Shown: positions 45,147-54,023 of the stretch, piece by piece
Layout: each line of letters opens with the position of its first letter
Numbering within the stretch: position 1 is the first letter of the stretch
Assembly: GCA_020629035.1 (NCBI GenBank)
Contig: JAHDEC010000002.1
Span: forward strand, 1-64,000
Length of the DNA stretch: 64,000 nucleotides
Reading direction: 5' to 3'
Source: Saprospiraceae bacterium
GTDB taxonomy: Bacteria > Bacteroidota > Bacteroidia > Chitinophagales > Saprospiraceae
Program-made: the position numbers and the translations under genes
Notes under the pieces: generated by a model
Seen by the model: only the letters and a program-made list of their open reading frames with translations
Told to the model about the DNA's origin: nothing
Database searches by the model: none

Positions 45147-45875
45147 ATGACACGCTCATTAAATAATTTACTTTTCATCAAGGTAAAAACGGTAGCAATA
45201 AAACCTTCATTTGGAGCACTTGATGAATCTTACAAGCTACATTGGAAAACGAAATACCAGGAAAAACTTCAGTCTAAGCCTCACCAGACTATAGAAGATC
45301 TTTACCTTAATAAGGCTGCATTATATGCCGAATTTAGTAGGATAGTTTGCGTGAGTATATCTAAATATTGCTCCAAGGATGCTAAAATTATCACATCCTC
45401 CTTTTATCATTCTAGTGAGCGGAACCTTTTAAAAGCACTCTTTAATAAAATATCAGCTGGCGAAGCAAAAGCTAAAACGATTATTTGCGGACATAATCTA
45501 AAAGGATTTGATCTTCCATTTTTAGCAAAACGGGCGATCATTAATAAACTTGTCTTACCTAAAATCTTAAATATCCAGCAGGTAAAACCCTGGGAAATGC
45601 ACCATGTTATGGACACTATGGAATTATGGAGTTTTGGAAATAGATACAATTTCTCATCCTTAGGTCTCTTGCAATCTACTTTGCTCGGAGTACACACGAT
45701 AAGTAATATTGATCCTCAAAAAATCCATAATCTATATCATTTAGAAAAAGATATTAAATCGATTGTGCAGATTACTGAAGAATGTGCAAATTGTATAGCT
45801 CAGTTATTTCCCATCATAGTCGGGTATAAAACAAAAGATGAATTAAAACATGCTCTCTTTCATAGTTCTTTTTGA
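45147..45875 (+). CDS. PolB-like 3'-5' exonuclease homologue lacking catalytic acids
   Basis: The 242-residue product aligns by eye along its length with the predicted PolB-like 3'-5' exonucleases common in Bacteroidota: LYAEFSRIVCVSI, ICGHNLKGFDLPFLAKR, KPWEMHHVMDTMELWSFG. In that DEDDy family the first motif reads LFLDIETV; here it is LFIKVKTV, with Lys12 and Lys14 in place of Asp and Glu. The third motif, normally YCQKDV, is ITEECA, so Tyr and Asp are lost too. Only the motif-II Asp (Asp122) remains. The fold is probably kept without nuclease activity. ATG 45147 is chosen over the upstream TTG at 45111 because the family begins there. Confidence 0.8.
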   Translation: MTRSLNNLLFIKVKTVAIKPSFGALDESYKLHWKTKYQEKLQSKPHQTIEDLYLNKAALYAEFSRIVCVSISKYCSKDAKIITSSFYHSSERNLLKALFNKISAGEAKAKTIICGHNLKGFDLPFLAKRAIINKLVLPKILNIQQVKPWEMHHVMDTMELWSFGNRYNFSSLGLLQSTLLGVHTISNIDPQKIHNLYHLEKDIKSIVQITEECANCIAQLFPIIVGYKTKDELKHALFHSSF

Positions 45876-45885
45876 TGGCATTCTG

Positions 45886-45893
45886 TATTTTTG
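45886..45893 (+). promoter_or_regulatory. -7 element (TATTTTTG) immediately before rpe
   Basis: It is an exact match to TAnnTTTG that ends four bases before the rpe ATG. If used, the rpe mRNA would be leaderless. The TTTG at 45871-45874 is too close to be a proper -33 element, so it may be fortuitous. Confidence 0.3.
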
Positions 45894-45897
45894 ATTC

Positions 45898-46569
45898 ATG
45901 AGTCATTTAATTGCCCCTTCTTTACTTGCTGCAGATTTTACCCAATTACATAAAGAAGCTGAAATGCTTAACCAAAGTCTAGCAGATTGGTATCATTTAG
46001 ATGTGATGGATGGAAGATTTGTACCCAACATCTCTTTTGGGCAAATGTTTATTAAGTTTTTCAGATCGCTAACAGATAAAATACTGGACGTTCATCTGAT
46101 GATAGAAGAGCCTGAACGCTATGTGGATTCATTTAGGGAAGCAGGTGCTGATTTAATCTCCGTGCACGTAGAAGCCACAAAACATGCTCATCGAGTTATC
46201 CAACAGATTAAAGAGAGTGGAGCAAAAGCTGGTATAGCGCTTAATCCCCATACACCGATAAGCTCGATAGAGAACATTCTAGAAGATGTGGATATGATCG
46301 TTTTAATGTCCGTTAATCCTGGGTTTGGTGGACAAAAATTTATCTACAATACTATTAAGAAGGTGGCTGAGTTAAAATCAATGCTCATCGAACGAAATTT
46401 AAATCCACACATAGAAATTGATGGAGGTGTAGGCTTGCAAAATGCAGAAAAATTACTTCAGGCAGGTGCAAATGTCCTAGTAGCAGGGAGCAGTGTTTTC
46501 AAATCAGAAAAACCAACAGAGACCATAGAGCGGTTAAAGAACGTTGGATTAAAGAACCTTCACTTTTAA
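45898..46569 (+). CDS. rpe: Ribulose-phosphate 3-epimerase
   Basis: The 223-residue TIM-barrel enzyme interconverts ribulose-5-phosphate and xylulose-5-phosphate. Metal ligands and catalytic residues are in the usual places: IAPSLLAADF, YHLDVMDGRFVPNISFG, LDVHLMIEEPE, VLMSVNPGFGGQ and HIEIDGGV. It begins 22 bases after the exonuclease-like gene and ends one base before the next receptor ATG, so the three may be co-transcribed, an unusual mixture of functions. Confidence 0.97.
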   Translation: MSHLIAPSLLAADFTQLHKEAEMLNQSLADWYHLDVMDGRFVPNISFGQMFIKFFRSLTDKILDVHLMIEEPERYVDSFREAGADLISVHVEATKHAHRVIQQIKESGAKAGIALNPHTPISSIENILEDVDMIVLMSVNPGFGGQKFIYNTIKKVAELKSMLIERNLNPHIEIDGGVGLQNAEKLLQAGANVLVAGSSVFKSEKPTETIERLKNVGLKNLHF

Positions 46570-46570
46570 T

Positions 46571-49090
46571 ATGCTAAGATTATCCTTTGTTTTCTTTTTT
46601 CTGTGTCTTTTTATGTTCAATGTTGGGGCACAGCAAGTGACCGTGCGTGGAAAAGTGTTGGACCAGTTAACTAATGAGTTTGTTGATTTTGTAACCATTC
46701 ATCAGAAAAACACAAGCAATGCTACTGAGACCAACGAAAACGGTAAGTTTGAAATTATCGTAGATCTAGCGATCTCCAAAGAATTAGTTTTTAACAGGAT
46801 TGGATATGAAACTAAAACAGTTCCACTTGTAGGTTTAAATGTTAATCGAGTTAAGTATCTAAATGTACGTCTTGATCCCGCTACTATGGATGTCGATGTC
46901 ACCATAAAGGATTCTAAAATCGAAGATGCTAATATGGTCGTAGAGTCGGTAGAAGAACTTATTAAGTTGCCAAGTACGACAGGAAATCTTGAATCAGTAT
47001 TGCCGCACATTGCATTAGGAGCTACTGGAGGTACGGGCGGAGAATTATCATCTCAGTACAATGTTCGGGGTGGTAACTACGATGAGAACTTGATATACGT
47101 AAATGATTTTGAAATATTTAGACCACAGCTCATACGAAGTGGGCAACAGGAAGGACTTACTTTCCCTAATATTGATTTAGTGCGCGACCTCTCATTTTCT
47201 TCAGGTGGATTTGAGGCAAAGTATGGAGACAAAATGTCTTCTGTTTTAGATGTTAGGTATAAAAGACCCGAGAAGTTTGGGGGTTCTGCTTCAGCAAGTT
47301 TTCTAGGATCGAGCACCCACTTAGAAGGAGCAACAGCATTGGGCAAAAAGAAAAGAAAGCTGCGATATTTAGCAGGACTTAGGTACAAAACTACTCAGTA
47401 CTTACTGGGAAGTTTAGATGTAAAAGGGGAGTACACACCACAGTTTGTGGATGCCCAATCTTATATAACCTACGATATCACCGATGAATGGCAGGCATCA
47501 TGGATTGGAAACTATAATTACAGTCAGTATAATTTTGTTCCCCAAGAACGTTCCACAGCTTTGGGGCTTATTGATTTTGCATTAAGGTTAACCTCTGTAT
47601 TTGAAGGTGCAGAGGAAGATAAATTTATCCACGGAATGACAGGTGGTGGCATTACTTATTTGCCGAAGAGAGATAAAAATCCAATGTTTCTAAAGCTTAT
47701 GGCTTCAACCTATAGAGGACAAGAAACCGAGACGTTCGATATTTTAGGCTTCTATCGTCTGAGCCAAATAGAAACAAGTTTAGGGAGTGAAGATGCCGGA
47801 GAAGAAATATTCCTGCTGGGAACCGGAACTCAGCATAATTACGCAAGGAATTTTCTTGAATCACAAATAACGAATATAGAACACCGCGGTGGATACGAAT
47901 GGCAAACCAATGAAAATAAAAATGAAAGCCATTTTTTCCAATGGAGTCTAAAGTATCAGCAAGAAAATATTGATGATGAACTTAATGAATGGGAACGAAT
48001 AGACTCAGCAGGATATTCCTTGCCATTTAATGAGGAAGAAGTGGTGTTGAATGAAGTCTTAAAAAGTGCAAACTCGCTATCTTCTAATCGCATTAGTAGT
48101 TATTTCCAAGACACTTACACTTGGCATCCCACCGAAAATGGAGAACTGCGGATTAACGCTGGAGTTCGCGCTTCTTACTGGGATCTAATAGATGAATTAT
48201 TAATTTCTCCTAGAGGGCAGATACTTTGGAAGCCTGGTTATGAAAAAGATATCTCGTTTAAACTTGCGGGTGGCCTGTATTATCAGTCACCATTTTACAG
48301 AGAGTTTAGATCCAGAGATGGGACTTTAAATACAGAAAATATAAGGTCTCAGAAAAGTATTCATGTTGTTTCTGGTTTTAGTTATGATTTTGATTGGCCT
48401 AGAGTTAGTGAAACGAAATTTAGGCTGATTACGGAGCTTTACTATAAGAAGTTAGATAACTTGATTTCTTATGATATAGATAATGTGAGGATAAGGTACT
48501 CTGGGGAAAATGATGCACAAGGATATGCTGTAGGAATGGATGTCCGAGTTAATGGGCAATTTATACAAGGGGCAGAGTCTTGGATTAATTTATCCCTGCT
48601 AAATACAAGAGAGAGCTTATTTGGTGTTGAACATTTAAAGAGAGAATTGGGCGATTCTATAGCTCAGGTGGTTAATACAGTGCCTAGACCTTCAGACAGG
48701 TTGTTTAATTTATCGATCTTCTTCCAAGATCATTTACCACAAAATGATCGTTTAAAAATTAATATGAACTTAAGCGCTGGTTCAGGTTTACCATTTGGTT
48801 TAAAAGGTAATAATACAATCTATCGAAATACCTACAGATATAAATTGTATCATAGGGTAGATATGGGTTTTTCTTATGCACTCTGGGATGAACAAGTACG
48901 CGCAAAAAAATCCACAGGAATGTTTAGTTGGTCAAAAAATTCATGGATTAGTCTTGAGGTTTTTAATCTTATGGGTGTGGCCAATGTTGCTTCCAATACT
49001 TGGATAAAAACCATTTATGGAACTCAGTATGCCATATCAAACTTCCTTACTTCACGCCGAATTAACCTTAAATGGTACGTAGAATTCTGA
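46571..49090 (+). CDS. TonB-dependent receptor plug-domain protein
   Basis: The 839-residue protein has a signal peptide ending Val-Gly-Ala-Gln (about 21), a regulatory-like domain (about 23-105) and a plug with LSSQYNVRGGNYDENLIYVN, SGQQEGLTFPNID and SSGGFEAKYGDKMSSVLDVR. A barrel follows and ends INLKWYVEF. The SGQQEG and YGDKMSSVLD wording marks a conserved Bacteroidota subclass that usually lacks a SusD partner, as here. It starts two bases after the rpe stop. Substrate unknown. Confidence 0.9.
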   Translation: MLRLSFVFFFLCLFMFNVGAQQVTVRGKVLDQLTNEFVDFVTIHQKNTSNATETNENGKFEIIVDLAISKELVFNRIGYETKTVPLVGLNVNRVKYLNVRLDPATMDVDVTIKDSKIEDANMVVESVEELIKLPSTTGNLESVLPHIALGATGGTGGELSSQYNVRGGNYDENLIYVNDFEIFRPQLIRSGQQEGLTFPNIDLVRDLSFSSGGFEAKYGDKMSSVLDVRYKRPEKFGGSASASFLGSSTHLEGATALGKKKRKLRYLAGLRYKTTQYLLGSLDVKGEYTPQFVDAQSYITYDITDEWQASWIGNYNYSQYNFVPQERSTALGLIDFALRLTSVFEGAEEDKFIHGMTGGGITYLPKRDKNPMFLKLMASTYRGQETETFDILGFYRLSQIETSLGSEDAGEEIFLLGTGTQHNYARNFLESQITNIEHRGGYEWQTNENKNESHFFQWSLKYQQENIDDELNEWERIDSAGYSLPFNEEEVVLNEVLKSANSLSSNRISSYFQDTYTWHPTENGELRINAGVRASYWDLIDELLISPRGQILWKPGYEKDISFKLAGGLYYQSPFYREFRSRDGTLNTENIRSQKSIHVVSGFSYDFDWPRVSETKFRLITELYYKKLDNLISYDIDNVRIRYSGENDAQGYAVGMDVRVNGQFIQGAESWINLSLLNTRESLFGVEHLKRELGDSIAQVVNTVPRPSDRLFNLSIFFQDHLPQNDRLKINMNLSAGSGLPFGLKGNNTIYRNTYRYKLYHRVDMGFSYALWDEQVRAKKSTGMFSWSKNSWISLEVFNLMGVANVASNTWIKTIYGTQYAISNFLTSRRINLKWYVEF

Positions 49091-49315
49091 TTATACTAAG
49101 TTTTTAGTTAAATATTGTGGAAAAAATGTTAAAAACCACTTTACTCCAAGTATAATTATCGAAAAATGTTTTAATTTTATAGTATCCGAAATGAGTCACA
49201 TTAAATTTTAACCTTATATGTAAGGTCCTCCGGGAGATTATATTAAGTGTTAAACATTTGTTAAGAAGATTACAAAATAATTTTCTCAACGTTATACTTG
49301 AAATTAATTTGTCCT
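49091..49315. other. Intergenic, AT-rich, upstream of a small ORF
   Basis: No larger ORF is convincing. TATACTTG at 49293-49300 resembles the -7 consensus with one mismatch and could serve the small ORF at 49316. No terminator was found behind the receptor gene. Confidence 0.35.
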
Positions 49316-49432
49316 ATGAACACATTTATTAAAAAAATCTCTCTCTTCTTCCGAAAAAGCTTCGGCAAATCGGTAGTGGATGTAGAGCGTAGAAAATCTA
49401 CTGAAGAATACGAAGGTTGGTTAGGCATCTAA
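49316..49432 (+). CDS. 38-residue small protein, unknown
   Basis: An ATG-to-TAA frame encodes a 38-residue basic, amphipathic peptide. Its N-terminal 18 residues (MNTFIKKISLFFRKSFGK) have a helix with Phe/Ile on one face and Lys/Arg on the other, and the C-terminal half is charged and ends EEYEGWLGI. The frame fills the gap between a TonB receptor and a ferredoxin gene, and codon choice looks like real coding. A weak -7 lies at 49293-49300. It could be a membrane-associated small protein; not recognised. Confidence 0.45.
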   Translation: MNTFIKKISLFFRKSFGKSVVDVERRKSTEEYEGWLGI

Positions 49433-49479
49433 TCACTTTCGTTTTATTTTATTGGCCCTAACTGAATGGTAACTAAGGA

Positions 49480-49827
49480 TTACAAATGTAATCTGATTTT
49501 CCTTTCTAATAATACCTCATCACTCTCGACTCTATCTGGATCAGGTACACAACAATCTACTGGACAAACGGCTGCGCATTGAGGTTCTTCATGAAAACCT
49601 TTACACTCCGTACATTTATCTGGCACTATATAGTAGTAATCATCTTCTATTGGAATCTGTTTAGCTTCGACAGGAACTGTTTTGCCATCTTCTAGTTTAT
49701 ACTCACCCGTTAGACTTGTACCATCTACCACTGCCCATTCAAAGCCACCTTCATAGATAGCATTATTTGGACATTCTGGTTCACATGCCCCACAGTTAAT
49801 GCATTCATCAGTAATATATATCGCCAT
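49480..49827 (-). CDS. Ferredoxin with two 4Fe-4S clusters
   Basis: The 115-residue protein has Cys9, Cys12, Cys15 and Cys19 ([12 protein letters not shown]) for one cluster and Cys72, Cys75, Cys84 and Cys88, plus Cys92 and Cys93, for the second. An insertion of about 45 residues separates the motifs ([20 protein letters not shown]) and another lies between the second and third Cys of cluster two, as in the long Bacteroidota/Allochromatium-type ferredoxins. It carries electrons between unknown partners. Own promoter at 49845-49852. Confidence 0.93.
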   Translation of the reverse strand: MAIYITDECINCGACEPECPNNAIYEGGFEWAVVDGTSLTGEYKLEDGKTVPVEAKQIPIEDDYYYIVPDKCTECKGFHEEPQCAAVCPVDCCVPDPDRVESDEVLLERKIRLHL

Positions 49828-49844
49828 CTAAACAAATATTTTTA

Positions 49845-49852
49845 CAAAGTTA
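49845..49852 (-). promoter_or_regulatory. -7 element (TAACTTTG) of the ferredoxin gene
   Basis: It is an exact TAnnTTTG match on the minus strand, overlapping the stop codon of pssA. It predicts a leader of about 12 bases. Confidence 0.55.
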
Positions 49853-50521
49853 CACCCTATTTTTTACATTCAAACTGATTAGCTGATAAACTACAGATAG
49901 AATGACATAAGATATCAAACCAACAAATAATGCCCATGAAGGTTTAATGATAAAACATACTACACTAATTATAGCCACAGCTAGTAGCAAAAATCTTCGG
50001 TAATCTTTATATCCCAGGGCCTTTAAAGAAAACATCTTTAATGGTATAATCATGAGACTGCCAGCAATTACATAGGCAAGAAACTGATAGATATGATTGA
50101 AGACAAGAGCATCATTAATGGAAAGTATGATAAGGCTCATAAGCAACATAGCAGCGCCTGGAATTGCTAAACCTATAAAGTCGGCAGAAGATTCCATATT
50201 ATTAAATTTAGCTAACCTTACAGCACCACAAGCAATATAGAAACAAAGTCCTCCATATAACCATGGATCGGGTGATGTAGCTAATTGGCTAAATAAAATG
50301 GCTGGGGCAACACCAAAACTCACTAGGTCAGAAAGTGAATCTAAATCTTTCCCAATGGGAGATGCAGCATTTAAAGCTCTTGCCGCTAAACCATCGAATA
50401 CGTCTAGTACAAGACTCGCTGCAATAAAGTATAATCCTAGTCTTAAATTAGAACTCATTATTGCCATCACTCCACAGCACAGGTTCGCCAGTGTTATAAG
50501 ATTTGGAATTTGCTTAATCAT
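49850..50521 (-). CDS. pssA: CDP-diacylglycerol-serine O-phosphatidyltransferase
   Basis: The 223-residue inner-membrane protein has the full CDP-alcohol phosphatidyltransferase motif, DG-x2-AR-x8-G-x3-D-x3-D, at Asp43, Gly44, Ala47, Arg48, Gly57, Asp61 and Asp65. It has about six helices. The size and the N-terminal IPNLITLANLCCGVMAI fit the PssA branch, which makes phosphatidylserine for phosphatidylethanolamine. PgsA-type use of glycerol-phosphate is less likely. Own promoter at 50538-50545. Confidence 0.92.
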   Translation of the reverse strand: MIKQIPNLITLANLCCGVMAIMSSNLRLGLYFIAASLVLDVFDGLAARALNAASPIGKDLDSLSDLVSFGVAPAILFSQLATSPDPWLYGGLCFYIACGAVRLAKFNNMESSADFIGLAIPGAAMLLMSLIILSINDALVFNHIYQFLAYVIAGSLMIIPLKMFSLKALGYKDYRRFLLLAVAIISVVCFIIKPSWALFVGLISYVILSVVYQLISLNVKNRV

Positions 50522-50537
50522 GCTACTCTAATTTCGA

Positions 50538-50545
50538 CAAAGGTA
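50538..50545 (-). promoter_or_regulatory. -7 element (TACCTTTG) of pssA
   Basis: It is an exact TAnnTTTG match on the minus strand, about 17 bases before the ATG. Confidence 0.55.
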
Positions 50546-50559
50546 TAGCTAACTATTGG

Positions 50560-51387
50560 CTATAGATCGGTTTTTACAAACAACCTGTAAGCTAGAAATA
50601 TAAATAGTAAGGTATATATTATAGTTCCACCAGTTGCTGTGCCATAACTAAGCAGCATTTCATCGATATTGCCAGGTCCCATATTAGCTGCAGGTATCTT
50701 GAACATTGGGAACGGATGCATATCTTCAACTACATTCATCGGAAATAATCTAGTATACTCAACAGGTACTTTAGCATATTGTAACAGATATCTTAAAACG
50801 ACCTCTATTAGGAGAACATAACTAAGATATAGAAATACAGCCAAAGCCGGTTTCCTAACTAACACTGCTATTAATAGGGCAAATGATAGATAGCCCATAG
50901 CCATTAGAAAATATCTTGGTATGGCCCATTCGTTGTCCATAGCTAAAGAGAATGAGGCTCCATCCGTGTGTATATAACCGATAACTAGAGTGCACAAGGC
51001 GTAATAGAGACTAGCAACCAAAGAAATAACCACTATACTGGCTAACTTGGACATAAAATATTCATGTCTAGTGAGTCCATTGATAATAGATTGTCTTAGT
51101 GTTTTATTGGTAACTTCGATAGCAACTAAGTAGACAGCTACCACACCGAGGAAAAAGTAGACCATCCAATTACCTATATAACCCATGAAGTCCCATATAT
51201 TAATTCCATCCTCCATGAAAGTAAAAATGTTGTCTTGACTTATTAGAAACTCTGGAAGATTATCAAATTCTTTAGCCATGAAAATGGCAATCGGCAAAAA
51301 GATAAAGTAGAGTAAAACAAGTAATCTTATGATGGAGTTTTTGCTAAATTTCTGATATTCTATCTTTAATAACTTTATAACATTCAT
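50560..51387 (-). CDS. ABC-2 type transporter permease
   Basis: The 275-residue permease has six membrane segments and the ABC-2 form with a large first extracytoplasmic loop (about 40-60) and the conserved NKTLRQSIINGLTRHEYFMSK coupling segment. It is the partner of the ATPase encoded three bases upstream in the same operon. The substrate is unknown; an exporter is likely by family. Confidence 0.88.
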   Translation of the reverse strand: MNVIKLLKIEYQKFSKNSIIRLLVLLYFIFLPIAIFMAKEFDNLPEFLISQDNIFTFMEDGINIWDFMGYIGNWMVYFFLGVVAVYLVAIEVTNKTLRQSIINGLTRHEYFMSKLASIVVISLVASLYYALCTLVIGYIHTDGASFSLAMDNEWAIPRYFLMAMGYLSFALLIAVLVRKPALAVFLYLSYVLLIEVVLRYLLQYAKVPVEYTRLFPMNVVEDMHPFPMFKIPAANMGPGNIDEMLLSYGTATGGTIIYTLLFIFLAYRLFVKTDL

Positions 51388-51390
51388 GGC

Positions 51391-52278
51391 TTAGGCGTTT
51401 TTGGTTATGGCTAAAAATTCCTCCTCTAAATTCTGTTTTCTAATCACCAAGTGGGATAAATATATTCCCTGATCTGCACACAGTTTACTTAAGCTTGTAG
51501 CATCAAATTCTTTCGGGACATGCATTTCAATAAACCCAGGTTTATCTAGGTATTTTAAGTTGAAATTTTGAGTGCTAATAAACGACCTTAATCGATCAGG
51601 TTCTAAGCCTTGAATTTCTATAATTTGCTCTTCAGAAAGTATAGATCCTACATTACCTTTGGTAAGTAGATTGCCATTCTTAATAATACCTACATGGGTA
51701 CATATTTTTTCTACTTCAGCCAGAATGTGACTAGCCATGATGACTGTTTTGTTCATCGAGGCAATATCAGCAAGGATATTTCGCACTTCAGCAATACCTT
51801 CTGGATCAAGCCCATTTGTGGGTTCGTCAAAAATGAGAACATCAGGTTCACCTATCATAGTAGCTGCAATGGCTAGTCTTTGCTTCATACCCAAGGAGTA
51901 AGTAGCGAACTTAGAATCTTTTCGGTGAGCTAGATTTACAATATCAAGATATTTGTCAAAGTTAGTCTCCTCAGCTCCTTTTATGCTTGCCACAATTTTT
52001 AAATTATCACTTGCATTTAGATAGGGAAGAAAGTTCGGTGTCTCTAAAATGGCACCTATTCTAATCCTTGGATTCTTGTACTTATTTTCAAACCAGGTAA
52101 ATGTACCATTCGTGGGTTTAAGAATATTTAGTATTAGACCTAAGGTTGTGGTTTTTCCGCTACCATTAGGGCCTAGAATGCCAAATATTTCACCTTCTTC
52201 GATAACCAAATTTAGCTTATTCAGCGCCTTAATATGGCCATAATGCTTCGAGAGATTGTTGGTCTCTAATACTTTCAT
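51391..52278 (-). CDS. ABC transporter ATP-binding protein
   Basis: The 295-residue ATPase has Walker A GPNGSGKTTT (about 36-45), the signature YSLGMKQRLAIA, Walker B VLIFDEPTNGLDP and the H-loop ASHILAEVEKI. A C-terminal extension of about 80 residues (from about 215) is typical of the CcmA/DrrA-like exporters. Its gene precedes the ABC-2 permease by three bases, forming one transporter. Confidence 0.95.
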   Translation of the reverse strand: MKVLETNNLSKHYGHIKALNKLNLVIEEGEIFGILGPNGSGKTTTLGLILNILKPTNGTFTWFENKYKNPRIRIGAILETPNFLPYLNASDNLKIVASIKGAEETNFDKYLDIVNLAHRKDSKFATYSLGMKQRLAIAATMIGEPDVLIFDEPTNGLDPEGIAEVRNILADIASMNKTVIMASHILAEVEKICTHVGIIKNGNLLTKGNVGSILSEEQIIEIQGLEPDRLRSFISTQNFNLKYLDKPGFIEMHVPKEFDATSLSKLCADQGIYLSHLVIRKQNLEEEFLAITKNA

Positions 52279-52321
52279 AATAGTCTCATTTGTATAAAAT
52301 TGAAGAAAAGATCATGCACCA

Positions 52322-52329
52322 CAAATTTA
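52322..52329 (-). promoter_or_regulatory. -7 element (TAAATTTG) of the ABC exporter operon
   Basis: It is an exact TAnnTTTG match on the minus strand, 43 bases before the ATPase ATG at 52278. Confidence 0.45.
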
Positions 52330-52458
52330 ATAGGATAAACATCAGCTTTTCTCGGATTAAAAGTAGAATTATTTTTAAGACATTTAATATTTATATTATG
52401 CATTAGCGATTAAGCGTTAACATTGTAATAAAAATCAACAGCAGTTTAAAAGGCTACT

Positions 52459-52466
52459 TATCTTTG
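52459..52466 (+). promoter_or_regulatory. -7 element (TATCTTTG) of the LptF/G gene
   Basis: It is an exact TAnnTTTG match, with the inferred start about 10 bases before the ATG at 52482. Confidence 0.55.
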
Positions 52467-52481
52467 CCGTGAATTTGATCC

Positions 52482-54020
52482 ATGAAGAAACTTGATAAAC
52501 TTGTTATTAAAGCGATGTTGCCTCCATATGTGATGGCATTTTTCGTAGCCGAGTTTGTCTTGGTAATGCAGTTTTTGTGGAAGTATATTGATGAAATCAT
52601 AGGCAAAGGGATTTCTATTTGGGTGCTCTTCGAATTGATATTTTATTTTGCTGTTACCATTATTCCTATGGCTATTCCACTAACCGTGCTAATTTCAGCC
52701 GTGATGGTTTATGGAAATATGGGCGAAAGATATGAGCTGTCCAGTATAAAATCAGCAGGTATTTCTTTGTTTAGAATCATGCGGCCAGCTTTATTTATTG
52801 CGAGCATGACTGCACTTTTTTCATTGGTTTCGGCTAATTATTTAAAACCAAAAGCCAATCTAAAATTTTACCAACGATTACACGCTGTCCAAAAACAGAA
52901 AGCATCATTGGCCATAGAGGAAAGAATCTTTAACGATGATTTTAAAAATATTATCATGCGTGTCGAAGATAAAGCGAAAGATGGACCAGCCGTGGAAGAC
53001 GTACTAATTTATGACCATACATCCATAAATAAAGAAGATATTAATTTTATCAAGGCAGCTAAAGGTGAAATGTATGCTTCGGATAATGGCAAATACTTTG
53101 TGATGCAACTCGAGGACGGCGTGCAATACATGGACCTAAAAGAAAATAAAAGTAAAAAGTCAAAAGGATCCTATAGACCTTTTATGCGGACCAACTTTAA
53201 GGAGTATACTAAAATCTTCGACATGAGCCAATTCGAGATGGAAGCTAGTCGACTTAACATGGCTAGAAAGTCCTATGATTTAATGAACTGTTTTCAGTTA
53301 GCAGAAGCCGTTGATTCTTTCAAACATCAGGTTGACACTAACTTGACCTTGATAAATAATCACTGGATCGGCTTGACAGAAAATAAAAGTAGAAGCCAAA
53401 ACCAATCTCAAACCAAGGGAAAGAAAGATTTAAAGAAAGAACCGGTTATTCCAGATATTAAGCGGAACACTAAACCAAAAGCATTAAGCGTAAAAGCTTT
53501 CAAACAAGAATTTACACTTACAGATAGCACAGGTAGTTTGTTAGAATTATTTTCAAGTAGAAATCAGCGAAATTTGCTCTCATCTTCTATTGGTATTTTG
53601 TCAAAGCATTCAGATTATGTTTTTAATATTAAAGGGAAAAATGAATCCTTAAGAGCCAAAGAAAAGAAGCACATCATTCGCCTTCATCAAATGTTTAGTT
53701 GGGCTTTTGTATGCATTATCTTTTTATTTATTGGTGCACCCTTAGGAAGCATCATTAGAAAAGGTGGTTACGGGTACCCACTGCTCTTTGCCATCATATT
53801 CTTTATGCTGTTTGTAGTGCTCAACATTATGGGAGAAAAATTGAGTAAAAGTAATACCATCGATCCCATGTTGGCTGCCTGGTTGCCTTGTATTTTCCTT
53901 TTGCCATTTGCGATTTACCTAACCATAAAAGCAGTAAGAGATGAGCCACTCAGTTTTAAGATTAATGTGGGACAAAGGTTTATCAAAAAATGGTTTGCAA
54001 AAAAAGCAGAAGCTGTTTAA
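52482..54020 (+). CDS. LptF/LptG family permease
   Basis: The 512-residue inner-membrane protein belongs to the YjgP/YjgQ family that, with LptB, extracts lipopolysaccharide for transport. It has three N-terminal and three C-terminal membrane helices. A periplasmic beta-jellyroll is inserted (about 120-240), and it is enlarged by a Lys/Ser-rich insertion (about 255-395) common in Bacteroidota. LptF and LptG cannot be told apart by eye. It has its own promoter and is convergent with the PyrR-like gene. Confidence 0.9.
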   Translation: MKKLDKLVIKAMLPPYVMAFFVAEFVLVMQFLWKYIDEIIGKGISIWVLFELIFYFAVTIIPMAIPLTVLISAVMVYGNMGERYELSSIKSAGISLFRIMRPALFIASMTALFSLVSANYLKPKANLKFYQRLHAVQKQKASLAIEERIFNDDFKNIIMRVEDKAKDGPAVEDVLIYDHTSINKEDINFIKAAKGEMYASDNGKYFVMQLEDGVQYMDLKENKSKKSKGSYRPFMRTNFKEYTKIFDMSQFEMEASRLNMARKSYDLMNCFQLAEAVDSFKHQVDTNLTLINNHWIGLTENKSRSQNQSQTKGKKDLKKEPVIPDIKRNTKPKALSVKAFKQEFTLTDSTGSLLELFSSRNQRNLLSSSIGILSKHSDYVFNIKGKNESLRAKEKKHIIRLHQMFSWAFVCIIFLFIGAPLGSIIRKGGYGYPLLFAIIFFMLFVVLNIMGEKLSKSNTIDPMLAAWLPCIFLLPFAIYLTIKAVRDEPLSFKINVGQRFIKKWFAKKAEAV

Positions 54021-54023
54021 AGG

